The notes beneath the pieces were generated by a model that was not told the DNA's origin, ran no database searches, and saw only the letters and a program-made list of their open reading frames with translations. Below, piece after piece: positions 22,820 to 32,614 of a DNA stretch of 64,000 bases. The stretch is taken from NCBI RefSeq assembly GCF_951230155.1, contig NZ_CATNVD010000017.1:1-64000 (forward strand), read 5' to 3'. Within the stretch, counting starts at the first letter, position 1. Each line of letters starts with the position of its first letter. The position numbers and the translations under genes are program-made. The stretch is from Parablautia sp. Marseille-Q6255 (GTDB lineage: Bacteria > Bacillota > Clostridia > Lachnospirales > Lachnospiraceae).

Positions 22820-23665
22820 ATGAGCACGCAGATAGTGATAGTGATTTTGATCAGCGCAGCGATCTATAGTGTGACGATATTTTTCATGCAACGACGTCAG
22901 AAAAAGACAAACACGCTTCTTTTGGAACAGTTTGCAAGAGAAAAGAAGAGTATGGAAGAAGAGTTTCTATCAAAGACATTGAGTAAGCAGGTGCAGTATG
23001 AAGCATTGCAAAGTCAGATCAACCCGCACTTTCTTTATAATACGCTGGATTCTATTAGGGGAGAGGCGATGGTTGCAGGAAATATGAGTATTGCAGCTAT
23101 GACGGAGCATTTATCGCGATTCTTTCGGTATTGTATATCAAATAAGGGAAATGTGACAACGATTCTTGATGAGATCAATAATATATTTGACTACTTTCAC
23201 ATTCAAGAGTACCGTTTTGGCGATAAATTTCACTTGATCACAGAGGTAGAAGAGTCTTGTTATAATTATCGTATTCCGCAGATGACGTTGCAGCCGATTG
23301 TAGAAAATGCTATTTTTCATGGACTGGAGCGAAATAAAAATGGCGGGACAGTGACAATTACAATCTTTGAGACAGAAAAACATGTGCGTTTGCAGGTTTC
23401 GGATAATGGTCTGGGAATGGATGAAACACAGTTGAATAAGCTGAATGAAAGCCTGCTTGGTACGGAAGAAATTCATCGAAGCAGAAATGAGGAAAGGAAA
23501 AGAACAGGGATTGCACTTCAGAATGTAAATAAGCGCATTAAATTATGCTATGGAAAAGAGTATGGGATTACAGTCCGTTCAACCCTTTACCTTGGTACAG
23601 ATGTAATGATTGTAATTCCTAAGACGAGAGAAAATGAAGAAAAAGGAGATTTTGTCCTGCCGTAA
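22820..23665 (+). CDS. YesM/LytS-like histidine kinase without a sensor domain
   Basis: The 281-residue protein has one N-terminal membrane helix (about 3-23), a short coiled coil, the His_kinase motif QSQINPHFLYNTLDSI (phospho-His70), LQPIVENAIFHG (N box) and DNGLGMD (G box). YesM kinases normally have two membrane helices around a large extracellular sensor; here that part is missing. The signal must come from a partner protein, perhaps the degenerate ABC protein that overlaps its end or the sugar-binding protein. Confidence 0.88.
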   Translation: MSTQIVIVILISAAIYSVTIFFMQRRQKKTNTLLLEQFAREKKSMEEEFLSKTLSKQVQYEALQSQINPHFLYNTLDSIRGEAMVAGNMSIAAMTEHLSRFFRYCISNKGNVTTILDEINNIFDYFHIQEYRFGDKFHLITEVEESCYNYRIPQMTLQPIVENAIFHGLERNKNGGTVTITIFETEKHVRLQVSDNGLGMDETQLNKLNESLLGTEEIHRSRNEERKRTGIALQNVNKRIKLCYGKEYGITVRSTLYLGTDVMIVIPKTRENEEKGDFVLP

Positions 23666-25040
23666 TTTGTGTGTGGGACGGCATTATGGATTAAATCATT
23701 TTCAGATGGAAGTTTATCAGTCGGAAGGGGTGCTGGTATTGGGGAACTGTGCCTCTGGAAAAGAGATTTTAAGAGAACTGTTAGTGGGACAGAGGATACA
23801 GTACGAAGGTACTTTTTACTGGATGGAAGAAAGTATCACACCTAAAAAGTTGCGTGAAATTATTAAACAGCATGCGATTTTTTATGTAAATCCTGATAAA
23901 GTGCTGATTGAGAATTGCAGTATTGCAGAGAATATTTATGTGATTCGCACGCGTAAGGGAAAAGGCATTGTGATGCCTTCGGCAAAAGCGATTCATATTC
24001 AGACCGCCAACCTTTTGCGTGAATTTGAAATTTCATTGAATCCACAGATGCTTGTAAAGGAACTTACATATTTTGAGCGTTTATTGGTGTGTCTGATAAA
24101 AGCAAAATCTTATGATAGCAAAGTGGTGATTTTAGAACATTCTGATGACAATTTGCAGCCGGGGGATCTGGCAGTGTTAAAAAAAATACTTTTGCGCCTG
24201 AAAGAGCAGGGGACATCATTTATTTTTCTTGCGGAGAAATATGATAATGTGCGCGAAATGTGTGACCGCGTAATCTTGATGAGTGATGGGAGAGATAAAA
24301 AGACATCGACAACAGACAGCATTATCAAAGAGGAGATACCGTATTATTGGCTGGGAGAAGCGTACCGGAAAAATCGCTTTTCGGCAGCAGGTGCGGTCAA
24401 AGCGGATGTCTGGATTGAAAAAGAAGATGTGCATGACATGCGCAGAAAAAATGTGATGGGTATTTTTGACAAAGACTGGGGAAGCCGTGAGGGAACGCCA
24501 GAGGATCTAAAAAAACTATTTCTGGAAAATTGTGAGGTTATGCAGCCGTACAAAGCATTTACAGAAAATCTGTTTGCTACAGAAAAATTTAAACGGAAGC
24601 AGTATTTATATGTAGAAAATCGAGAATATGATAAGCTGCTGGGCGATATCTCTCTGGCAAATAATCTGATGCTTTGCAGAGACTTGCGCGAGTTTTTCGG
24701 AATGATTCATAAATCAAGGGAAATGATTTTGGAAAAAGAGTTTTATAAACAGTTTCCATTTCTGGTGGCACGCGGCAGACAATATTCGGATCACTTTTTT
24801 TACCGTTTGGTAGCTATTTACCGGTTAGAAAGATTTCACCAGAAGCTAATGATTTTAGATAATCCATTTGTGCGTCTTGATGTGGCGGAGGAAAACTATA
24901 TGCGGGAATATTTGCTACATTTAGCGCAGTGGAAAAAACTGATTTTGATCAGCCATCGATTACATGAGATTGATTGCATTGCGGGAACAGTATTGTATGT
25001 GGAGGATGGTAGAATTGTACAGATTGAAACGGTTGTGTAA
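23634..25040 (+). CDS. degenerate two-domain ABC ATPase homologue (RbsA-like)
   Basis: The 468-residue protein keeps the outline of a sugar ABC ATPase (two halves, H-loop-like LISHRLHEID near the end, Walker B-like VVILEHSDD and LMILDNPF) but loses key motifs. The first Walker A reads GNCASGKEI, with K retained but no following S/T; there is no LSGGQ (LTYFERLLV in its place); the second half has no Walker A at all. It overlaps the kinase gene by 32 bases and is followed by a terminator, so it belongs to the two-component unit and not to the transporter, which has its own complete ATPase. I infer a regulatory adaptor that couples transporter state to the kinase. GAAAATGAAGAAAAAGG has only weak ribosome site. 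Confidence 0.7.
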   Translation: MKKKEILSCRNLCVGRHYGLNHFQMEVYQSEGVLVLGNCASGKEILRELLVGQRIQYEGTFYWMEESITPKKLREIIKQHAIFYVNPDKVLIENCSIAENIYVIRTRKGKGIVMPSAKAIHIQTANLLREFEISLNPQMLVKELTYFERLLVCLIKAKSYDSKVVILEHSDDNLQPGDLAVLKKILLRLKEQGTSFIFLAEKYDNVREMCDRVILMSDGRDKKTSTTDSIIKEEIPYYWLGEAYRKNRFSAAGAVKADVWIEKEDVHDMRRKNVMGIFDKDWGSREGTPEDLKKLFLENCEVMQPYKAFTENLFATEKFKRKQYLYVENREYDKLLGDISLANNLMLCRDLREFFGMIHKSREMILEKEFYKQFPFLVARGRQYSDHFFYRLVAIYRLERFHQKLMILDNPFVRLDVAEENYMREYLLHLAQWKKLILISHRLHEIDCIAGTVLYVEDGRIVQIETVV

Positions 25041-25045
25041 ATGAC

Positions 25046-25085
25046 AAAAAAGGATACCATTTCACAAGAATGGTTCCTTTTTTTA
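25046..25085 (+). terminator. terminator between the regulatory unit and the transporter
   Basis: AGGATACCATT and AATGGTTCCT pair around TCACAAG, flanked by A and T runs, so it can work in both directions. Confidence 0.8.
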
Positions 25086-25157
25086 TTATAGGGTTATCGA
25101 TATACTAATATCACAAAGTTCAATTTCAAAAAAATTATGAAACAGGAGGAAGAAAGA

Positions 25158-26177
25158 ATGAAACGGAAATTGGTAAGCGTGGTTTTGGCACTTAGCATGG
25201 CGTTGGGAATGATGAGTGTCAGTGCTGGAGCAGAAGAGGAAACAGAGGTATCGACAGAAAAGGTTACTACGATTAACGGAGAAGAACTGACAAAGATCGG
25301 TCTTTCCGTGGCGGCAATGGATAATGAATTTACGACCAACCTTGCAGATAGCCTGGAAGCAACGGCAGAAGAGTATGGTATTGAATGCGTAGTAGCACAG
25401 GCAGATCAGACAACAGCAAAGCAGGTGGAGCAGATCGAGAACATGGTGGCATCTGGTGTACAGGCAATCTGCGTTATTCCGGTTGACTTAAATGGTATTC
25501 TGGATGCGCTGAAAAATGCAAAAGACCAGGGCGTTGTTATTTCTATGTGCGGATGTATTCCGGAAAGCAAAGATAACTACGATGTAGTGGCCAATGTAGA
25601 GCAGTATGATCTTGGAAAATCGGCTGCACAGGCAGCTGCAGACTGGATTGATAGTACTTTCCCGGATGCAGAAGACGGAAGCATTGAAGTTGTACTTCTG
25701 ACATTGAATAATACGGAAGAAGCAATTAAGAGAGCAGAGGGACTTAGGGAAGTAGTCAATTTGACATCAAAAGCAACTATCGTAGAGGAATACGATGCGA
25801 CAGGAGTATCTTCCATTCCAACAAAGGCACAGGAATTTACAGAGATGGCACTTGTTTCTCATCCAGATGTAAAATGTATCCTTACATACTCCGACTTTAT
25901 GGGACTTCCGGCAGACGAAGTTATTATGCGGACACCGACTGTTGATCCGGCACAGTTTGGAATTTTCGGATGTGACTATTCCTCTACAGGATGTGAAGCA
26001 ATCCAGAAATCAATCAATAACGAAAGTACTTACAGAGGCTCTGGTGCCTTTGGTGTAACTTTTGGAAAAACAATGTTTGATACAGTTATTGGTGCGGTTG
26101 AAGTGGATGAAGCAGGCGTATACTACGAGCCGACATTCTTCATAAATGCAGATAATGTAGCTGATTACCTGAAGTAA
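25158..26177 (+). CDS. sugar ABC transporter substrate-binding protein (RbsB/periplasmic-binding type 1)
   Basis: The 339-residue protein has a signal peptide (MKRKLVSVVLALSMALGMM, cleavage after SAGA) and a type 1 sugar-binding fold: KIGLSVAAMDNEFTTNLAD, ENMVASGVQAICVIP, then the second lobe with IFGCDYSSTGCEAIQ. There is no lipobox cysteine, so membrane anchoring is not by lipid; it may associate with the transporter or be released. CAGGAGG sets the ATG at 25158. Given the enzymes downstream, a pentose or xylo-oligosaccharide is the likely ligand. Confidence 0.87.
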   Translation: MKRKLVSVVLALSMALGMMSVSAGAEEETEVSTEKVTTINGEELTKIGLSVAAMDNEFTTNLADSLEATAEEYGIECVVAQADQTTAKQVEQIENMVASGVQAICVIPVDLNGILDALKNAKDQGVVISMCGCIPESKDNYDVVANVEQYDLGKSAAQAAADWIDSTFPDAEDGSIEVVLLTLNNTEEAIKRAEGLREVVNLTSKATIVEEYDATGVSSIPTKAQEFTEMALVSHPDVKCILTYSDFMGLPADEVIMRTPTVDPAQFGIFGCDYSSTGCEAIQKSINNESTYRGSGAFGVTFGKTMFDTVIGAVEVDEAGVYYEPTFFINADNVADYLK

Positions 26178-26266
26178 ACCGAAACAGAGTGTGGTTTAAT
26201 TTGTAGAGGGATGTTGAAAAATATCCCTCTATACATTTAAAAGAATGAACAGCGAGGTATGATGGA

Positions 26267-27745
26267 ATGGGTAAAATACTTGAGCTTGAGCATGTCAGTA
26301 AATTATATCCCGGTGTTGTTGCACTTGATGATGTCAGCTTTTCAATAGAAGAAGGACAGGTGCACGCGCTGATGGGTGAAAATGGTGCAGGAAAATCGAC
26401 ACTGATTAAGGTGATCAGCGGGGCAATCAAACCGGAGCAGGGAACAATTATAATCGGGGGAGAGCGCTATCAGTCACTGACACCGGCACTTTCTAAAGAA
26501 AAAGGTGTGGGTGTGATTTATCAGGAATTCAATCTGGTACCGACGATGTCGGTTGTAGAAAACATATTTTTAGGTGAAAGAATTGGTAGTAAGATCACGC
26601 CGGATTTTAAAAAAATGCGGGAAATGGCACGTGAGATTTTTGATGAGTTCGGTGTAGAAATTAATGTAGATGAGATGGTCAGCGAATTGACTCCGGGAAA
26701 GCAGCAATTAGTAGAGATTGCGAAGACGCTTACCAGAAATGTGAAATTGATTATTATGGATGAGCCAAGCGCCTCAATTTCGGTTGCGGATGTAAAAACG
26801 CTGTTTGAAATTATTGCGAAATTGAAGAAGAAAGGCGTAACCATTATATATATTTCTCACCGCATGGAAGAAGTATTTGAAATTGCTGATGTAGTCAGTA
26901 TCATGCGCGACGGGCATTATATCGGAACCTGCGCTATGAAAGATGTGACAAGAAAAGAACTGATTACGATGATGGTGGGACGAGAATTAAATGAATCTTA
27001 TCCAGAAAGAAATATTCCGAAGGGGGAATGTGTGTTAGAAGTAGAGCATCTTTATGGAAATGGCGATAGAGATATTAGTTTTTCTTTGCATCAGGGGGAA
27101 ATTCTTGGGATTGCAGGTCTTGTTGGTGCGGGCAGAACAGAACTGGCAAAAGTAATTTATGGTGCGGCAAAGATGGATCACGGTACGATTAAGGTGGATG
27201 GAAAAACGGTTAAAATTCGCACCCCACATGATGCGATTGAAGCAGGTATTGGCTATATTCCAGAGGATAGAAAAAACGAAGGCGCATTTCTTGAATTCCC
27301 TATTGATTGGAATATTTCTATTATGTGTCTGGAAAAATATTCTAGGCGAATGGTTGTGGAAGTAAAGAAAATTGAAGAATTAGTAGAAGAATTTCAAAAG
27401 AAATTAGGAATTAAAGCGCCATCCATTAAACAGTATGTGAAAAATTTAAGCGGTGGAAATCAGCAGAAAGTTGTGGTAGCAAAGACGCTGGCAACGAATA
27501 GCCGCATTATTATTTTCGATGAGCCGACAAGGGGAATTGACGTCGGTGCAAAGCAGGAAATTTATCAGTTGATGAATGCAATGGTACAGCAGGGAATTTC
27601 GATTATTATGATTTCTTCAGAAATGGAAGAACTGATTGGTATGAGTGATCGTATCATTGTTATGCATGAAGGCAAGCTTGCTGGTGAACTCGAGAAAAAG
27701 GACTTTTCGCAGAATAGAATTCTTGAATATGCATCAGGAATGTAA
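26267..27745 (+). CDS. sugar ABC transporter ATPase, RbsA/XylG/MglA type
   Basis: The 492-residue protein has two ATPase halves. The first has GENGAGKSTL, signature-like ELTPGKQQLVEIAK and MDEPSASI; the second has GLVGAGRTEL (the usual degenerate Walker A), LSGGNQQKVVVAKTL and FDEPTRGIDVGAK. This is normal for the family. It powers uptake through the permease encoded next and is distinct from the degenerate homologue at 23634. Confidence 0.95.
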   Translation: MGKILELEHVSKLYPGVVALDDVSFSIEEGQVHALMGENGAGKSTLIKVISGAIKPEQGTIIIGGERYQSLTPALSKEKGVGVIYQEFNLVPTMSVVENIFLGERIGSKITPDFKKMREMAREIFDEFGVEINVDEMVSELTPGKQQLVEIAKTLTRNVKLIIMDEPSASISVADVKTLFEIIAKLKKKGVTIIYISHRMEEVFEIADVVSIMRDGHYIGTCAMKDVTRKELITMMVGRELNESYPERNIPKGECVLEVEHLYGNGDRDISFSLHQGEILGIAGLVGAGRTELAKVIYGAAKMDHGTIKVDGKTVKIRTPHDAIEAGIGYIPEDRKNEGAFLEFPIDWNISIMCLEKYSRRMVVEVKKIEELVEEFQKKLGIKAPSIKQYVKNLSGGNQQKVVVAKTLATNSRIIIFDEPTRGIDVGAKQEIYQLMNAMVQQGISIIMISSEMEELIGMSDRIIVMHEGKLAGELEKKDFSQNRILEYASGM

Positions 27746-27755
27746 GGAGGATCTC

Positions 27756-28757
27756 ATGAAACTGAACAAAAAATTTAGTGCAAGCGAATTTTTACGAAAC
27801 AATATGGCATGGGTATTATTAGCGGTATGCTGTTTGATTTTCGGAGTAATTTCTCCGAACTTCTTTTCATTAGTTAATATCATTAATATTCTGAATCAGA
27901 ATGCATACATCATCATTACGGCATTGGGAATTTCTTTTATTATGATGTCTGGTGAGGTGGATATTTCGGTTGGTTATGCGATTTCTTTAAATGGTGTTGT
28001 GATTGCGCTGCTGATGACGAAATTTGGGATGTCCCCAGTGGTGGCTGTGATAGTAGCTGTTTTGCTTGGCATTGTACTTTGCTTGGTAAATATGCTGATT
28101 GCTTATAAATTGAAGTTGCAGCTTTTTATGGCAACGGTTGGTACATCAACAATTTTTCAAGGACTTGCGTTTGTTATGACACAGTCTAAAACAATTTCCA
28201 ATCTTCCTCCGTCTTTTAAAATTATTGGACAGGGATATATTGGGATTATTCCAATTCCGGTAGCAATTGCGCTTGTATTGTTGATTGTGGTGAGCTTTAT
28301 TTTAAATAAAACATATGTGGGGCGTTATGTTTTTGCGATTGGAGGGAATGTTGAAGCTGCAAGGCTGGCTGGTATCAATGTATTTGGTATGAAAATTTTC
28401 ATTGCATCAATTGCAGGTTTTATGACTGGTATCGGTGCAATTATTCTTTCCGCAAGGCTCGGCTCGGTAACAGCGAATATGGGAACAGGACTGGAATTTA
28501 CGATTATTACAGCTGTTTTGCTGGGCGGTGTTAGTGTGCGAGGCGGTGAAGGAAAGATCTCAGGTGTAGTTGCAGGTGTATTGATTTTGGCGATTCTTTC
28601 TAATGGTATGCAGCTGGCGAGACTGGATGTATATTATCAGTTTGTAGCAAAAGGTATTATCATGCTGGCGGCAATCGGTTTTGATGTATATCAGCTTAAT
28701 CGTAGAAAGAAAATTACGATTAAAACCCAGGGAGGCAAGGAAAACATAAAAGACTAA
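27756..28757 (+). CDS. sugar ABC transporter permease, RbsC type
   Basis: The 333-residue protein is hydrophobic with about eight to ten membrane helices and the family motifs SGEVDISVGYAISLNGV, RLAGINVFGMK and LLGGVSVRGGEG. TAAGGAGG fixes the ATG at 27756 right after the ATPase gene. A single permease gene implies a homodimer. Confidence 0.93.
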   Translation: MKLNKKFSASEFLRNNMAWVLLAVCCLIFGVISPNFFSLVNIINILNQNAYIIITALGISFIMMSGEVDISVGYAISLNGVVIALLMTKFGMSPVVAVIVAVLLGIVLCLVNMLIAYKLKLQLFMATVGTSTIFQGLAFVMTQSKTISNLPPSFKIIGQGYIGIIPIPVAIALVLLIVVSFILNKTYVGRYVFAIGGNVEAARLAGINVFGMKIFIASIAGFMTGIGAIILSARLGSVTANMGTGLEFTIITAVLLGGVSVRGGEGKISGVVAGVLILAILSNGMQLARLDVYYQFVAKGIIMLAAIGFDVYQLNRRKKITIKTQGGKENIKD

Positions 28758-28786
28758 AAATAACAGAACATGGAAGAGGCGCAATT

Positions 28787-30307
28787 ATGGAATGGGGACA
28801 TCGGATAATCAGCAATGGAATGGTTCTGCAGCAGGAGGAGGATTTTATACTGACAGGTGCAGCCGCGGACGGCGAACTTGTGAAAATAACGTTTGCAGAA
28901 GAAGAAAAAGAAGTATTTGGTGAACGGGGAAGATTCTGTGTGCGTTTTGAAAAAATAAAAGCAGGCGGCCCTTTTTCACTCACAGTAACACGCGGTGGGT
29001 ATCGTGAAACAGTAGAAGATATTCTGGTTGGCGATATTTATTTTATGAGTGGTCAGTCAAATATGGAACTGGATATCAATTGGGTTTATTATAGTTTTCA
29101 AAAAGAAATTGATGAGACGTATTGCGATGCCATCAGGCAGTTTAAGGTGCCGATTTCGTATGATTTTACACAAGAGTGGTCGGATGTTTCCGGTGGTGAA
29201 TGGAAAAAAGCGATTGGTGAAGATAAAAAAACGTTTGGTGCACTCGGATTTTTTATGGCAAAGAAATTATATGAAAGATACAGGGTACCGATCGGACTGA
29301 TTCAGACAGCGGTGCCAGGATGCCCGATAGAGTCTTTTATGACGAAAGAAAACGCAGAGAAATTTCAACAGGTTGTTTTGGATGAAAAATGTGTTTCGCA
29401 GGAAGCAATGCGTAAGCAGAAAGAGAAAGAAGAACATGACTGGGAAATGCGTGTGCAGGAGATGCTGCGTGCAGACGATGATTTTCCGCAGGGGAGCTGG
29501 AAGCGTACGGTGATACCGTTTTTACGAGAAGAATCACAGGATTCGCAGGCAGGGATTTATGAGTTTCGTAAAATGGTTGAATTAGAAAAAAAACCGGAAA
29601 AAGATGCTGTGCTGAAGCTGGGGCTTTTAATCGAGGCAGATGTTACATACGTAAACGGTAAGATGGTAGGGAAAACCGATTATCAGTATCCCCCCAGGCG
29701 TTATATAGTACCACATGGATTACTGCACGCAGGTAAAAATGAAATCATAGTAAAAGTAATTGTAACAAATGGCATTTGTCGATTCTGGGAAAAGTTAGAA
29801 TATTCTCTTGAGGTAGACGGAACGATAATTGATCTGACGGGAGTCTGGCAGATGCGAAAAGGAAAATTTTCCTCAGAGGGATTTTTTAAAAAAACTTTTT
29901 GGGAATATCTTCCGTATGGTGTGTATAATGCTATGCTTGCACCTCTTATGGAAATTCCGGTCAAAGCATTTCTGTGGTATCAGGGAGAGAGTAATACGGG
30001 GGATCCGGAAAATTATTGTAAAAAATTTGCTGTTCTTATAGAGCAGTTTCGAGAGGCAATGAAGCGGCCGGATCTGCCTGTTTATTACGTACAAATTGCA
30101 TATTATGAAGATCCGGCAGATGTGGACGGAAATGGATGGAAACAATTACGCAGAGAACAGGAAAAAGCTCAGATGCTTCCGCATGTGAATATGACAGTGT
30201 CGGGCGATGTTGGTTCTCCAACTGATTTGCATCCGCAGAATAAAAAAGTCATTGGAGAGCGTATAGCGCAGCAAATTATAAAAAACACAGAAGCAGAGCA
30301 GAAATAA
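28787..30307 (+). CDS. sialate O-acetylesterase-like (SASA/SGNH) carbohydrate esterase
   Basis: The 506-residue protein has the catalytic serine in MSGQSNMELD (Ser91), WYQGESNTGDP in the second block and DLHPQNKKVIGERIA with the catalytic Asp/His. A galactose-binding-like insert (about 240-360) interrupts the domain, as in family relatives. No signal peptide, so it acts in the cytoplasm on imported substrate. Beside a xylosidase the natural guess is acetyl groups on xylo-oligosaccharides rather than sialic acid. Confidence 0.82.
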   Translation: MEWGHRIISNGMVLQQEEDFILTGAAADGELVKITFAEEEKEVFGERGRFCVRFEKIKAGGPFSLTVTRGGYRETVEDILVGDIYFMSGQSNMELDINWVYYSFQKEIDETYCDAIRQFKVPISYDFTQEWSDVSGGEWKKAIGEDKKTFGALGFFMAKKLYERYRVPIGLIQTAVPGCPIESFMTKENAEKFQQVVLDEKCVSQEAMRKQKEKEEHDWEMRVQEMLRADDDFPQGSWKRTVIPFLREESQDSQAGIYEFRKMVELEKKPEKDAVLKLGLLIEADVTYVNGKMVGKTDYQYPPRRYIVPHGLLHAGKNEIIVKVIVTNGICRFWEKLEYSLEVDGTIIDLTGVWQMRKGKFSSEGFFKKTFWEYLPYGVYNAMLAPLMEIPVKAFLWYQGESNTGDPENYCKKFAVLIEQFREAMKRPDLPVYYVQIAYYEDPADVDGNGWKQLRREQEKAQMLPHVNMTVSGDVGSPTDLHPQNKKVIGERIAQQIIKNTEAEQK

Positions 30308-30320
30308 AAAGGAGAAAAAA

Positions 30321-32417
30321 TTGGACAGAAGAGAAGCAAGACAGAAAGCAAAGGCGTTAGTAGCGCAAATGACATTAGAAGAAAAAGCTAGTCAGTTACG
30401 TTATGATGCACCGCCTATCAGACGGCTTGGCATTCCGAGATATAATTGGTGGAATGAAGGCCTGCATGGTGTAGCAAGGGCAGGACAGGCAACGATATTT
30501 CCACAGGCTATAGGTATGGCGGCAACCTTTGATACAGAGTTAATGAGCGAAATGGCAGATGTTGTTGCAACTGAGGGACGGGCAAAATATAATGCGTATG
30601 CAGAGAAAGATGATCGCGATATTTATAAAGGTTTAACCTTCTGGTCGCCGAATGTAAACATTTTTCGTGATCCAAGGTGGGGCAGAGGACATGAGACATA
30701 TGGAGAAGATCCTTATCTGACAGAATGTATGGGGGTTGCGTTTGTGAAGGCTTTGCAGGGAGACGGAGAAACTATGAAAGCAGCTGCATGCGCTAAGCAT
30801 TTTGCGGTACACTCCGGTCCAGAGTCAGTGAGGCATGAGTTTGATGCACGGGTTTCACAAAAGGATATGGAAGAAACTTACCTTCCGGCATTTGAAGCAC
30901 TTGTAAAAAACGCAGATGTAGAGGCAGTCATGGGCGCGTATAATCGCACAAATGGAGAACCTTGTTGTGGAAGTGCAACTTTACAGAACATTTTAAGAAA
31001 ACAGTGGGGGTTCCAGGGGCACTTTGTCTCAGATTGTTGGGCTATCCGTGATTTTCATGAACATCATATGGTTACGAGAAATATGGCTGAGTCGGCGGCG
31101 ATGGCGATTAACAATGGCTGTGATTTGAATTGTGGAAATACCTATCTTCATATTTTGAAAGCATATCAAATGGGGTTAGTTACGGAAGAGACAATTACAG
31201 AATCTGCAGTACGTTTGTTTACAACGCGTTATCTGCTGGGAATGTTTGAAGGCAGTGAATATGACAATATTCCATATACGGTGGTAGAATGCTCAAAACA
31301 TTTGGCACTGGCAGAAAAAGCAGCGCAGGAGAGCTTTGTTCTACTGAAAAATAATGGCATTTTACCGTTGGATAAAAATTCGATAAAAATCCTTGGGATC
31401 ATCGGACCAAATGCAAATAGCAGAGCTGCCCTGGTTGGCAATTATCACGGAACAGCATCTGAATATATAACACTTCAAAAAGGAATACAGGAGTATCTTG
31501 GGGATGATGTACGGATTTTAACATCTGTCGGTTGTGAGCTGTTCCGTGAAAAAACAGAAAATCTGGCATTGCGGCAGGATCGTCTGGCTGAGGCGGAAAT
31601 TGTAGCGAAAAACAGTGACGTGGTAGTTCTTTGCCTTGGTTTGGATGAAACATTGGAAGGCGAAGAAGGTGACACGGGAAACAGTTACGCTTCTGGAGAC
31701 AAAATGGAACTACAATTGCCGAAAGTACAGTGTGAGCTGATGGAGGCGGTGGCAAAATATCATAAACCGGTTGTACTCTGTTTGATGGCAGGCAGTGATA
31801 TCGATATGCGGTACGCATCGGAGCATTTTGATGCAATTTTAATGCTCTGGTATCCAGGCGCGCAGGGCGGCAGAGCGGCGGCAAAGGTACTTTTTGGAGA
31901 AATATCACCATCTGGGAAACTACCGGTTACGTTTTATAATACATTGGAGGAATTACCGGCCTTTGAAGATTATTCTATGCGGGGCAGAACATATCGCTAT
32001 ATGGAGCAGGAAGCACAGTATCCATTTGGCTATGGGCTGACGTATGGTGACGTGGAGATCAGAAATGCGGCTGTGCAGACAGCGGGAGAGAATGTTTTTG
32101 TGGAAGTGGAGGCGGTTAATAATGGTGCGTATGATACACAAGAGGTTGTGCAGGTCTATGTGAAAAATCTGGATTCAATACACGCAGTAAAAAATCCGTT
32201 CCTGACAGGCTTTGCAAGGATGTCCCTAAAGTGTAACGAACATGGCAAGATACGGATTCCCATATCGAAAAAGGCATTTGAAATCGTAGATGATACTGGA
32301 ACCCGCAGAGAAGAAGGCTCCCATTTTAGATTTTATGTTGGTTGCAGCCAGCCAGATACAAGAAGTACAATGCTTACAGGAAAGTGTCCGGTGGTGTTGG
32401 AATATAATAAGTGCTAA
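30321..32417 (+). CDS. glycoside hydrolase family 3, beta-xylosidase-like
   Basis: The 698-residue protein has the GH3 N-terminal barrel (RLGIPRYNWWNEGLHGVARAG, a form I associate with beta-xylosidases), the nucleophile Asp238 in GHFVSDCWAIRDF, KHFAVHSGPE, the C-terminal alpha/beta sandwich (ILGIIGPNANSRAALVGNYHG) and a fibronectin III-like end. Start is TTG after AAAAAGGAG. No signal peptide: it cleaves imported oligosaccharides. Substrate could also be arabinoside or glucoside. Confidence 0.85.
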   Translation: MDRREARQKAKALVAQMTLEEKASQLRYDAPPIRRLGIPRYNWWNEGLHGVARAGQATIFPQAIGMAATFDTELMSEMADVVATEGRAKYNAYAEKDDRDIYKGLTFWSPNVNIFRDPRWGRGHETYGEDPYLTECMGVAFVKALQGDGETMKAAACAKHFAVHSGPESVRHEFDARVSQKDMEETYLPAFEALVKNADVEAVMGAYNRTNGEPCCGSATLQNILRKQWGFQGHFVSDCWAIRDFHEHHMVTRNMAESAAMAINNGCDLNCGNTYLHILKAYQMGLVTEETITESAVRLFTTRYLLGMFEGSEYDNIPYTVVECSKHLALAEKAAQESFVLLKNNGILPLDKNSIKILGIIGPNANSRAALVGNYHGTASEYITLQKGIQEYLGDDVRILTSVGCELFREKTENLALRQDRLAEAEIVAKNSDVVVLCLGLDETLEGEEGDTGNSYASGDKMELQLPKVQCELMEAVAKYHKPVVLCLMAGSDIDMRYASEHFDAILMLWYPGAQGGRAAAKVLFGEISPSGKLPVTFYNTLEELPAFEDYSMRGRTYRYMEQEAQYPFGYGLTYGDVEIRNAAVQTAGENVFVEVEAVNNGAYDTQEVVQVYVKNLDSIHAVKNPFLTGFARMSLKCNEHGKIRIPISKKAFEIVDDTGTRREEGSHFRFYVGCSQPDTRSTMLTGKCPVVLEYNKC

Positions 32418-32548
32418 AAAGAGTATTAGATTTTTTATAGGAAAGATCACCTGGGGTGTTCTCTTGCGTAATCATACAGTCAAAATTGTGGTTGAAAAGC
32501 AACTTTCTCACATAAAATGGGACTTGTTACTTGAGAACCTATAAAATA

Positions 32549-32591
32549 GGAGCAATGTTTGTCTGAATGAAGAATCGGACAGATATTGCTC
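32549..32591. terminator. convergent terminator between the sugar locus and prs
   Basis: GGAGCAAT pairs with ATTGCTCC and inner TGTC with GACA. It lies between two converging genes and can serve both. The preceding 130 bases hold nothing recognisable. Confidence 0.7.
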
Positions 32592-32614
32592 CTGGTTAAA
32601 ATATGCGGGACTGT

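Noticed and set aside
23634-25040. Working ATPase of the adjacent sugar transporter
   Set aside because: The transporter has a complete ATPase at 26267, and this protein lacks the signature and the second Walker A.
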